Shown here: positions 22,732 to 32,786 of the stretch, piece by piece
Layout: every line of letters begins with the position of its first letter
How positions within the stretch are numbered: position 1 is the first letter of the stretch
NCBI GenBank assembly: GCA_013054445.1
Contig: JAAMPI010000500.1
Location: 1-34,667, forward strand
Reading direction: 5' to 3'
Length of the DNA stretch: 34,667 bases
Origin: Cudoniella acicularis
Taxonomy: Eukaryota; Ascomycota; Leotiomycetes; Helotiales; Helotiaceae
The notes under the pieces: model-generated
Database searches by the model: none
The model's input: only the letters and a program-made list of their open reading frames with translations
What the model was told of the DNA's origin: nothing
Position numbers and translations under genes: made by a program

Positions 22732-23955
22732 ATGGAGAGGATCGGATTTTGGACGCTATGCAGGGGCGTGAAGCTTAGCAGAAGAACAGCATGTCAAAAT
22801 GGCATTGGTGTCATGATAAAGAGAAGGCCACTATCCACGACTACCTGCCTGCGAGCTGGAAATCCCTCGAAAAAGCCAGCCAAAAAAACACGAAAACATC
22901 AATCAGACTACAAGTATACCCTTCCAGACCCTAGCCCCATTATATGAGTGCTAATGCTTGTCCTCAGACCTTCCAGCATAAGACCTCCTCCTCCACCTTC
23001 CATGACTTCACCAGCCCCTAAAACACGGTCAAACCCTCTTCGTTATCGTACGATCCCAATGCTCTTCGGTGGTGTCACACTTTTTATACTCTCCGGCTAT
23101 TGTACATACCTTTACGTCAATCTGAGCCGACCAGTCGACCATCCTGTACCAATAGAAGCATCCTCACAATCGGACGTCTCTAAACGCTACGATGCCATCG
23201 CAAACACATTCGATTCATCTGTTGACTGGACGGAGAAGCTCATGGGCATCACTCGATTAAGAAAGAAGTTGGCCAAGGAAGCAAAGGGCGATGTATTAGA
23301 AGTCAGTATGGGGACGGGAAGAAACTTGAAATTTTATGATTTTGAATTCAAGAACGGGAAGGCGGAGGGACGAGTAAAGAGCTTTACGGCCATAGATAAG
23401 AGTCCAGAAATGCTGGAGATTGCACACGAAAAGTTTACCGCGTTGTATCCTGGAATACTTGGGGTCAGATGGGTTATTGGCCATACTGCTGAGGAGGGAA
23501 TTATTCCGCCACCCCCGAAAAATGTAAATGAGAGAAGTAGGAACAAGGTTGGGGAGAAGTATGATACAGTCGTGCAAACAATGGGTCTTTGTTCTGTTGG
23601 AGATCCAGTGGCTTTACTGAAGTGTCTCGGAAATGTCGTCAAGGAGGAGGAAGGAAGAATTTTGCTTCTGGAGCATGGAAGAGGGCGGTGGCAGTGGTTA
23701 AATGGGATATTGGATAAATTCGCAGAAGGGCATGCCAAGGAATTTGGTTGCTGGTGGAACCGTGATCTCTCTAAAGTTGTGAGTGAGAGTGGATTACAAC
23801 TCGTCACATTGGACACCTGGCACGGGGGCACTACATACTGGATCGAGTTGAAGAAGCCAAAATTTGAGCCGGCAAAGGTGGAAGTAAAAGCAATTCAGGC
23901 GAACCAAATCGGCACATCAGAACCAAAAGCAGTGGGGAAAAAAGGGTGGTGGTGA
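22732..23955 (+). CDS. OMS1: Oms1-like mitochondrial inner-membrane methyltransferase
   Basis: Exons 22732-22913 and 22968-23955, with a 54-nt intron (GTATAC...GTGCTAATG...CTCAG), encode 389 residues. Exon 1 supplies a basic, Ser/Thr-rich mitochondrial presequence (RRPLSTTTCLRA). After a Pro-rich linker comes one membrane segment at about 91-111 (PMLFGGVTLFILSGYCTYLYV), then a class I SAM methyltransferase domain. Its motif I, VLEVSMGTGRN, lies at 170-180; FTAIDKSPEML is the ribose-binding Asp region; and DTVVQTMGLCSV and GRILLLEHGRG follow. This architecture fits Oms1 of yeast, a mitochondrial membrane protein isolated as a suppressor of oxa1 respiratory defects. Its methyl acceptor is not visible from sequence. 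The first ATG of the spliced frame is at 22732. The intron removes a stop that would otherwise separate presequence and enzyme. Confidence 0.85.
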
Positions 23956-24509
23956 AATTCCCAAGCAAATCAACCCGACTAGCGAAGGCCAAGCTAGACT
24001 CAAATTTCCAATTTCCAAATCGGTATCAGAAATATATCCCACTCAACAAATCCAAACAATCTCGGTTTCAGGGCTTGGTACCTAGAAAGCTACGAATTCT
24101 CACCTCGATCGAAGTCATCGAAAATCTCCGTTCTCTAGTGTATTCTTAAGGGCCGGCTCAGCATCTTGATGACGACGGCTATTGAGACTTTCTTACTTCA
24201 ACAAAGAATCAGCTTTGTGATTAATCAAGATAGTCCCTTTGATTTAGTATCAAAGCATTGGGACAATTCTTTGTACACTCTCTTCGTCCAGCTGTTCCTC
24301 ATTCGCTTCTTTCAGCATACAAAAAGAGGCAATTGGAACAGCCAGTGTATTGTTTGTATATATTCCCCCTATAGCGACTCTGATAAGTACAGGGCACCTC
24401 GATCATCTCTACCATCAACAATACTTCAATATAATACACCACTCGCCAAAAAAGAAAATTTACATATATATTTAAGGGGGCGATCCGAGAAACCAACAAA
24501 ACATTCAGA
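23956..24509. other. Intergenic, no gene seen
   Basis: AT-rich stretch with no recognisable coding. An overlapping plus-strand ORF at 24166-24705 is a shadow of the Ulp1-like reading frame that starts at 24510. Confidence 0.5.
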
Positions 24510-25230
24510 ATGGCAACAAGCAATTACCACGACAAATTTTCCGCGTTGGAAAACGTTGGGCGAAATACACGCCTTCTTGAAGAAGATCTTGAACAGCTTC
24601 GGAGCAAACAATTTCTGGACGTGGACATCGTTCGATTTTGCATATTTCTCCGAAAACCAGCTCAAATCTGCGACGGGGTTGTGTACATTGATCCCGGATT
24701 CTTAAATCAGCTCATGATAACTGGCCACCTCGGATCCTTTGTGCAATTATCAGAAACGGCTCCAGTCTGCCTTCATGAAGGAATACTCGACGTAGCGGTC
24801 ATTCCTTACTGCTGGGGGGGTCTCACCAGGGGACATTTTGGATGGCCATTGGATAGTTATCGTGGTAACTTTCGCAAACTCCACGCGGAAAATTTTCAAC
24901 TCTTTGGGGCCCGTTCATCCGAGCAGCCATAAATGGCAACATATTGCCAGCTATATTGGCCATTTGCTCATGAATTTTTGGCCTGAAGGGACAGGGGAAC
25001 GCGAATGGGAATATATACTCGCAGAGTGTAGCAGGCAGGTAGACGGATACAACTGCGGAGTCCATGCTATTGAGAATGTTTGTGGTATTCTCAGGGGCAA
25101 TGATCCCGAGGAGGAGAAAAACGAGAGGCTCCCCGCAGATGAATTGCGTGTGGCTTATCTTTCACAGATCCGTGAGTTCCAAACACTGAAAGCGCTCCAG
25201 AATGCGCCTGAACAAACGCAAAACAATTAA
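24510..25230 (+). pseudogene. Ulp1-like C48 cysteine protease, frameshifted at a G7 run
   Basis: Frame one opens at ATG 24510 and reads to a run of seven Gs (24814-24820). The homology then continues one base out of frame to the stop at 25230, about 239 residues in all. The second part holds the protease core: GHWIVIVV (His codon 24847-24849), a KIFNSL strand, Gln (25036-25038), then GYNCGVHA with the Cys codon at 25054-25056. C48 enzymes cleave SUMO and related modifiers using His-Asp-Cys plus an oxyanion Gln. Here the expected Asp position is Asn (AAC, 24898-24900), unlike the neighbouring copy. Comparison with the copy at 26.2 kb puts the length change exactly at the G run, so one lesion explains it. 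No usable intron fits. It is either a real mutation or a sequencing error. Confidence 0.65.
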
Positions 25231-25960
25231 TTTCATTGCCTTGTTCCTTTCTATTCTTCTGTTTCTATTATAAATCCTTAGTATACTGTTGACAAGGAAA
25301 AGGGGTTCGAATTAAAGTTTCATTCGTATCTAAATATTTCCATCAGCATGTCCGTTTCCTATATAAAATTTCATACCAATTTTAAATATTTACTTTCTAA
25401 TTTCTAATTTCTAATATATAAACTATCCGCTTTCCTCTCTATCGATTGATGAATCAACGTTCACTTCTGATTCTAAATACGGAATTTGTAATCGAAGTTT
25501 AAGCTATTGATTTCAGAAATCAAACGCACCGAATTTCTTATCGTTTACTTTATCAGCTTTTCAGACCGCAATTCAGATCCAATCAACTACTCATCCATCT
25601 AGACCATTGTTAGAACCTCTCAAATATCTCAATCGGCTTTATCCCCGCCTAATTGAATCGGGCAACAATGGGTCCAAAATTATACCACAAAGATATAACG
25701 ACAAAGATCCTTTCAGCAATGAAAGACTTCATTGTCAAGATTTATTATGCGATTCCCAATTCTTTCATACTTCGAAAATTTAGAGCAATTGTTTGAACAG
25801 GCAGAGTGGGAGACTATAAATACGTCAAAAATCCATTCTGATTCCTCTTCTAAACTTTGAACAAACATTGGAGACATATTAGATCAGTATTTTTAACCCC
25901 ATTCTTATCAAATATCCTTACAAACACCTGCATCTTGTGATCCCCAAAAAAAAATCCAAG
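25231..25960. other. AT-rich intergenic stretch
   Basis: No gene. Contains three tandem TTTCTAA units near 25396-25420. Confidence 0.5.
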
Positions 25961-26715
25961 ATGGATAACCGAGCCAGGCGAGCCTAGGAAGCCGTTCAAA
26001 CATACCAGAATCTGCACGATGAGTCCTACAGTCCCCCCTTGACAGACGGAGACTAGGACGACCTAAGAGACAGCTACCTCTCAAGTGAGCTCATCGACGC
26101 AATCGTCAACCGCCTAACAAGCCCCCGACACCCGCCCGCGTCCCAGACGGCGTCCTCAGCCTCCACACCCGATTCCTAAACAATGTCGAAGAAACCACCC
26201 AAGAAGTCAGGTACACACTCGCCATCACCGCGCCACCCACATACACAAATCCCCTCGACTGCGTCATGATGCCCTTCTGCATCCAATTCCCACACATGCG
26301 CTTCTCCAACCTCAAAGGTCACTGGATCGTCATCTTCGTCAGTTTCAGGACTAGTAGATGGACGATTCTCGATTCAGCAAATGTTATTAGACATAATGGA
26401 AGAGCGATGGAGAGAAGGGTTATTCGTCTTGTTCAGGAACTTCTCATTGGTTGGCCAAAACCGGATCGGATGTCTTGGAGGTATGAACGGAGAGATGCGA
26501 CGCGGCAGGATGATTCGATTAATTGCGGTGTGCATGTTATTGCTAATATGCTTACGAGAATGAATGGCTTTGAGCCGAGTGTTGATCGAAGACGTAATGC
26601 TGCTGAGTTGAGGGAGGAGTATACGCAGGTTTTGGTAGAGAGGTGGGATCAACCGGCGTCAAATGCTAGACGGAAAGGTGGAGGGACAGCTTGGGGTGGT
26701 CGGTTGAGACGGTGA
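25961..26715 (+). pseudogene. Second Ulp1-like C48 protease copy, N-terminus broken
   Basis: The first part reads from ATG 25961 with in-frame TAG codons at 25985-25987 and 26054-26056. It aligns by eye with the start of the neighbouring copy (DDLRDSYLSSELIDAIV against LEQLRSKQFLDVDIVRF). Near 26110-26150 the homology moves to another frame (VPDGVLSLHTRFLNN), which stays open to 26715. The catalytic core is complete in that frame: GHWIVIFV (His 26320-26322), TILDS (Asp 26371-26373), Gln 26506-26508, and INCGVHV (Cys 26524-26526). A shorter protein starting at ATG 26263 or 26266 would keep the His-Asp-Gln-Cys set but lose the upstream domain. The two stops could come from TGG or CAG by C-to-T/G-to-A change. 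Called a pseudogene, although a truncated protease cannot be excluded. Confidence 0.6.
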
Positions 26716-27194
26716 GTATGGTGGTTGGGGTGAGGCTAAATTGTAACACGCGAGAAGCAATAGGAGGAGTTATGGTTTGAATTCCCCTACCCTTAGAACA
26801 GATCCGGAGACGGCATCCATAAGCATTTAGAATTTATTCAATTTACATCAACGGTCTTTATCAAAACTATGGACGTATATACTTCGTAATTATTTCGTTT
26901 TCTTTTATTAACAAGGTATAAAAGTACTAACTAGCGCTACAAAAGAAGAAGGGACTCATTAACAGTGGATTTCATTGTGGCTAACTAGTACATTTCAGGT
27001 GTTGCCGGGAAGGACTTGTGCTGACTCCAAAATTAGACTTCGTAACACTCCAAAGGGTTGAAGACTTTCCGCAATTTTATCCTTCAAAGAATTATCAAAA
27101 CCAACCTAGAAAATCAAGTCCAATAAAACAAATAAAAGCCGACCAAAACCAACCCAAAAATCAAACACAGCCAAAATTAGACAGAGTGACGGAA
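26716..27194. other. Intergenic, no gene seen
   Basis: AT-rich. No ORF with motifs. Lies between the Ulp1-like copy (+) and the 3' end of the P450 pseudogene (-). Confidence 0.5.
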
Positions 27195-29262
27195 CTAAAT
27201 AGGGAGTTGCTGATAGACAGAACGCACATGTCCACCCAATTTTGCCGATCTAATCTTTACTCGCACGCCCTTGGAACCCTGCTTGGGCTCGGAAAAGAAT
27301 TTGTCAGAATGAATCGCAACATCGGTGACATCGGTGTTGAACAGTTCCAATACAGCCTTATCTCCTTCCATTTTGCAGCCTTTTCCGCCGAAGTTGCCAA
27401 ACAAGGATGCGAGGCAGAGATATAATTCGGATCATGCGAGGTTGATGCCCAGGCAGACTAGAACAAGTTAGCACTATGTTTTGCAGGGGAGTTGGGACGG
27501 CGTGTGAGGATGAGATATCCTCTCGACTATTTAGAATGTCGACTCGGGGCAATGACGAAATGTTGCTTACTTCTAGTTCCACCACCGAATTGGACCAAGT
27601 ACTTGTCAAGTCTGCGCGAGTTATCACCAAGCCAACGTTCTGGCTTAAAAGTATGAGAATCGGGGAGGATAGATTCATCGTGATGGGCCACAACAGTGCA
27701 AATGCCAACTGCGGTTCCAGCAGGGATGACCCAGTCCTTGTAAGTGAGTGTCTCGTCTGGGGCAACTCGAGGCATTCGTGTACCTAAACATCAAAAGAGG
27801 TCAGCAATCTTTTTCCAAAACGAACTTGGGCATTAGGAAGTTTCCCCTGAAGAAGTTATGAAGCCCTGGAGCACTGCAGAGCGGGTCACAGCTCGAGATT
27901 AGGACTTACTTGGACCATAAGAAAGACGAAGACCTTCCTTGATGCAACCTGTCAAGTATGGGAGCTTCTCGAGTTCTAGCATACTCAGAGCACTTCCATC
28001 AGATTTTTCTTCCTTTGCCTCATGAAGTTCTTCCTTAAGAGCCTCCATAATCGACGGTGTTGACAAGATGTGAAATGTAGCGACGCTCAGGTCCATGCAA
28101 CGGTATGGCTTCCGGCTCCAACTACCAGTATTGCTTTATCGATGATACGAGGGATGCTCTCCTCACTTTCTGGAAGATCGCTTGTGAGGAGGGTGTGGAA
28201 TATTGTCTCCTTTGCGTTCTTATTATCTAGGCAGAGATTTTTGGTTTCATTGATGAGCTTTCGCAGATACTGGAGTGTGTTAGCTTTAAATCTTCTGGTC
28301 AACATGCTTATAGGAGAGAACACTTACCCGCTTTTTGGCCGTAAGACTGTCGACTCTTCTAGGAATATGAGCAGCAATGCATTCTGGTAGAGAAAGAAGA
28401 AACTTTGGGAACAAAGGGAAGTGGGTTCGGAAAGCGGCAGTGTTGATCGATTGCCAGTTAGCCTTGTAATAAGAGGGGTTAAATCTTTCAGCCTCGCACC
28501 AATGTTCAGATCGGCCAAAACAGTATTCAGTGATCACGTCTATATCAGATTAGAGTGCTATCAGAGGCTTTTAGGGAAAGATACTACCCTACTATTTGAG
28601 AAAGCAGAAAAGACATAGAGATTGATCGGCTTGCCAGTATTCTTCAACATCGCTAGCCTGGATATCAAGGTGGGGATTGGTTCTTCGACAAGAGGGAGAA
28701 GCTTCTTAGTAGCTGCCATGAAGAAGAAAGGGGGCAGTGCAGCTCTGCGGTTGTGATGCAAATCATGATCCGGGCTTGAGACGACTGATTCGAGTCCATT
28801 ACCATCAGTGTGCCAGCTATCTCGATTTCTTCGATGGCCAGCACCAGCGTAGATAGTATCATAGAAATCAGGGTCTGAGACGTGAAGCTCGTGAGGATTG
28901 ATTCGAATGATAGGACCATATTGCTTGTGCAGTTCGGTGATTTTGAAAAGGTATTGACCACCAAGAATGATGTCGTAATAGAATTCGTACCTGAAATGTA
29001 ATTTGAGCATAACTTGCAAATTTTGCACTCATCTGCAGACCTCGGCCCTGGTAATGGGACTTTAGAGAGCATTCAGATGATTCAATACTTTATCAGGGGG
29101 TGTAACTACTTTCCAGTAAGTCAAAGCAGCGAGTTTAGGTCCAGGGAAGTAGAGTCGCCAGATGCCTTGACCAATAATGGCAGCGACAACGAACATCGTA
29201 AAAGCCACAAGGGCTACAGATTGAAAGCCGAAGAGCTCAAACATGGTTTCTGTTGTAACCAT
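27195..29262 (-). pseudogene. Cytochrome P450 pseudogene
   Basis: Six exon remnants: 29262-29114, 28990-28593, 28539-28328, 28269-27910, 27783-27571, 27457-27195. The order is normal: N-terminal membrane anchor (VALVAFTMFVVAAIIG), GPKLAALTYW, YGPIIRINPHELHVSD, the I-helix (AGSHTVAWT), K-helix EGLR, FKPERW, and heme loop FGGGTR-ICLG. It would be a microsomal monooxygenase of the type in fungal secondary-metabolite pathways. Four lesions: the first donor reads GA instead of GT (29113-29112), exactly where phase requires it; one base is missing after AWT near 28087-28092, giving an immediate TGA; an in-frame TGA (27432-27434) follows the heme loop; and the usual HPLxKF before PGP is absent (YFPGPKL). 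Exon 4 is 360 nt where 361 would restore phase. An alternative ATG is at 29244. Confidence 0.88.
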
Positions 29263-30237
29263 CCCTTCGTATTTTTGCTTGAGCCTTGTGGTAAACAATT
29301 TCACCAGGATCTTTGCAAAAGTTGCAAGAATATATTTTGGAGTGAAAATTCTGCTAGCGAGTTAGAGAAGAGAGCAAGAATAAAAATCCCTACAAGTTTC
29401 CCCTTGTTCTTTGTCCATATCTTTATGCCGAACCGGGGGCCTTGGTTTAATCAGGTATGTTGGGCTGCTTCATTCACTGGTCAAGAAGAGAAACGGGAAT
29501 AGTGTCTTCGATGTGTGCTCTCCTACCTCTAATAGCACTTCTTCAATTCCAAGCATCGTCAACTGGCCTCTGACAGTCATGAGGATCATGTCCTTGCTTA
29601 TTTTTATTGGCTCCAAACATTGTTCTTGCTCCAATCGCATCTTCATATTCGCTGAAGCAGAAAGGAGGCGCACGATCGTATAAAGCCACCAACATCAGCT
29701 GCAGCACAATTCGTCAGGAGCATCGACTCACAGAAAGTTGGGCGGCACAACCAAGTCCACGGTTCCTTCCCCCGGTAGAGAAGAGCGTGCCAAGATTCAA
29801 TTCGGGAAGTACTCCCCTTTGTCGTTTTCTCAGGGGGTAAGGGGTTCGTTGCCCGGCCAACACTGCCCTTGAGCAAGATGAGTCTCACTCATCGGCCAGT
29901 CCATAGAGAAAGAAATCGAAAAAAAAAAATCAAGTGTAAATGAAGTTGATTTCTAGGTTATAAGTCAGCACGACTGCGATGAATCATTGCAACTTCCTGT
30001 GCGGTCTGCATCCTTTGTTGGTTAGTTGGACTTGAAGATTACGCACCTTAGCCACCGAGTCGCTCAAATACCAACCCCCTTGCATGAAGTAGGTAAAATT
30101 TGACAATATGTTAGAACCATAGTGCTTGGAGCGATTGTGAATAATCTCCAGAAGCACCAAAAAATATACTGCCAATCGGTCGGAGCTCTTGAGGAAAGGA
30201 GTTCACCGGGCCGCCACAAAAAAGCCAGAAAGCTCAA
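29263..30237. other. Intergenic, no gene seen
   Basis: Promoter side of the P450 remnant, then unassigned sequence up to the transposase relic. No tRNA or clear terminal inverted repeat was found. Confidence 0.4.
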
Positions 30238-31676
30238 GAACTCGACATTCAAGTAGCCGAGGCAGTTTTAGGAGTCTAGTCCGGTAAATATAAGTCCTCA
30301 TATAAAGCTGTAAAAGACCTAGGGCTCTATGAGAAAACAGTCCGACGACGTGTCAAAAGGGGGTATCGCGACAAGAAACGCGTTAACAATAGCAGCTCCT
30401 CTCTCTAACACAAGAAAAGTCAGTCCTTACGTGAATTAAAGAGCTTATATCCGGCGGATACACTCCTACTTACTAATTACTTCGAGAAATCGCAGATAAG
30501 ATCCGTACGAACCGATATCGCGGCCTGGAACCCACACAATCATTCGAGCCTGAATATATTCCATACTTCCCGCTTAGCTAAGACTAGGTCCCACGATTTA
30601 TACAAAGATATCCATATCTCAAAGTTCGAATTAGTAGACGAATTAAAGCTTAAAGAATAGACGGTTTAACTATACTAGTAGTGAACGCATAGTATAACGC
30701 GCTTAAGGATATCCTTGTATAGATAAGAATTAAAGAGAAGGATATATATAATATAGATGAAACTGGATTTTCAATCGGAATAAGAGAATCGACTCGAGTT
30801 ATTATAGATTCTATACTTCGTACGCGTTATCAAGTATATCTAGGTCATCAGGAATAGGTTTCAGTTCTCGAGTATATTTGTATAGATAGGATAACTATCG
30901 CGCCTTTCGTTATTTTCAAAGGCTAGAACGTTCTCTTAAACTAGATTCTAGAAAGAGTATTTAATTAGTAGTACTTCTTAGCAAATTCGAATAGCTAGAC
31001 GAGTAACTTATATGAGATTAAGTAATTTCAAAGACAAATATCGAGTCTACCTTTCGAGGAGCTAGCTTATACCCTCTCCAACCCTAACGCGTCCTTCGTA
31101 CGATAAATAACCCTACTTCGACCCCTTTACTATAACCTTCGACTCCGACTAAATACGATATCCTTGATCAAGTCTTCCTAAATAGCTCTCTGCTAGATAT
31201 AACAGTCCTACATCAGGAAAATCAGGTGTTGAAAACTGCTCTATAGGGCTATACAGTCCTAAATTTACTAACTACTTGGTATATCCAAAAATTAACTAAT
31301 GAGACCAAATAGCTTAATACCTGCGATATTATCTGTAAACGCGAAACAGAGAATCTACACACGATAATCAAGACATGAAAGGAGCGTAAGAAGGGTAAAC
31401 AGGCAGTTTTAAAGGGTCATTCCCATATTTCAATAGAGGAATTACATACAGCAGTAGTCACTACTAAAAATAAGACACAGGCACGAGCAGGGAAAAGGGG
31501 TAAAAAGAAGGGCAAGGACACCCTACATGAAGTTAAGAGCGAGGAGGATACTAAAGAGGAGACCTAGGAAGAGATTGATAGTGATATTGAGGATTATATT
31601 ATAGTTGATATTGAGTAATTGAGTTTTTTATATGGTAGGACCCCTGCATTTACCGACTTTACGCCACGGCTTACGT
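30238..31676 (+). mobile_element. Degraded pogo/Fot1-type DNA transposon (DDE transposase relic)
   Basis: Translated piecewise in three frames. From 30238 it gives a psq-type helix-turn-helix start (VAEAVLGV, stop, GKYKSSYKAVKDLGLYEKTVRRR). Around 30750-30950 it gives the DDE core NIDETGFSIGI, then RVIIDS, LRTRYQ, VSVLEYICID and APFVIFKG. The Lys-rich tail ends IEDYIIVDIE at stop 31616-31618. The coding part has many TAG/TAA stops at positions that suit TGG or CAG codons, and strong TA enrichment, as RIP (CpA to TpA) produces. The C-terminal 250 bp looks less damaged. Sequence at 31643-31676 (starting CCCCTGCATTTACCGAC) next to a TA resembles a terminal repeat, but no matching left end was found. 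Confidence 0.75.
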
Positions 31677-31857
31677 TAAGCAAAGCCTGCTCTTGGGTTG
31701 GAACAGGTTCCCCAGTCAACACTTCCATTTCCTCCTCGTAGCTCCGGACAAATTCATGAGCTGCTTGCCGGCCGTCTTCACGTCGGATCCGGCGCCTTTC
31801 TACTCTGGAGTTATCGACTGCCTGGGAGGATCCGTCGCTGCGAGTGTGGTAAGGCAT
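31594..31857 (-). CDS. Small chimeric ORF reading into the pogo element
   Basis: ATG at 31857 opens MPYHTRSDGSSQAVDNS, then an Arg-rich stretch and HEFVRSYEEEMEVLTGEP; 87 codons in total. The last 25 or so residues are antisense to the transposon end and tail. The first 60 have the look of a real host protein, rich in charged residues, but I do not recognise a family. Likely the 5' part of a gene cut by transposon insertion. Confidence 0.3.
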   Translation of the reverse strand: MPYHTRSDGSSQAVDNSRVERRRIRREDGRQAAHEFVRSYEEEMEVLTGEPVPTQEQALLNVSRGVKSVNAGVLPYKKLNYSISTII

Positions 31858-32786
31858 GGGCGTGCCAAATGTTGCGAGCGGCTAGGGTGTTTTGTTGGAA
31901 CATTTTGATGAGTATCGTCGTATTGATTGAGGATTTGACTTGGAATCAATGACGTTCTCGGTCCGCCTTTCGACAATCCGGGTTTTCGTGGCAGGCCTGG
32001 CGATTCGTTGGGGGTTAGATCGTGTGCGGAGACATTGTATGTTCGCGAGACGAGAAATCATTTGCGGGAAAAGCGATCGGGGGACTGGACAATAGGGCGG
32101 AGCAGGAAAGAATTCGTTGAATAACTCTGCTGGTGTGAGATATTGAGACGCTTAACTTCTATCGTGATTCGCGACGCGTTGAAAATTGTGAGACAGTCAC
32201 CTGATATCAGTTTCGAATCATTTCGTCAAACCTTGACAAACACATCACATTAGAACAGGATTCACTTCCTTTTTACAATTACTCTCCAGCTGTGAGATAT
32301 TGAGATCTTTGTTTCCCTTTTGATCCAAGTATCGTACCATCTCTTGAATCTTAAGTACGCTACATGATGCCTCCCCCTTTTCTGCATCAAATCCAGACGT
32401 TTTAGAGTACGACCGAAGAATCCGAAGCGGCATGATTACCGCCCAACTATGGGAAATTAAGCAACTTAGCTACTATCCTTGTCCATTAGTCCGAAATCTC
32501 GTCATCTCACCTCGCAGAGAGGAAGCAAAAATCACACCCTCGATCTTTTCACACGAAACCTCAAGGACCAACGTACGACCGTAACATCATTATATCAACC
32601 AAACAACAAAAGAAGATATCGTACAATAATGCAGTTCGAAGTCTAGTAATTTCAAACCAGTTGATTCAATCACCAATAATAATTTTCAAACTCCCATCCC
32701 GGACAGCTCAACCCATGGATCTCCTCTCCCAATTTATGCTCTCCCAAGAAACCTCTTCTAGCCAGTACATCTATTAACGAACGAGT
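31858..32786. other. Mostly intergenic; possible 62-codon ORF at 32245-32433 (-)
   Basis: The minus-strand ORF 32433-32245 (MPLRILRSYSKTSGFDAEKG, 62 residues) has balanced composition and an ATG, but no known motif and no visible introns. It is not called as a gene. Nothing else is seen here; the right part is the 3' flank of the micro-exon gene. Confidence 0.3.

Noticed and set aside
24166..24705. 179-codon plus-strand ORF overlapping the Ulp1-like start
   Set aside because: It is a frame shadow over an AT-rich promoter region; the true homology is in the frame from 24510.
24821..24830. A 10-nt GT...AG segment after the G run as an intron that would fix the frame
   Set aside because: Far too short to be spliced; a homopolymer indel is the simpler explanation.
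28991..29113. Using GT sites just downstream (after AAA) as the P450 first donor
   Set aside because: All of them are phase 0 and put exon 2 in the wrong frame; only the mutated GA position gives the needed phase 2.
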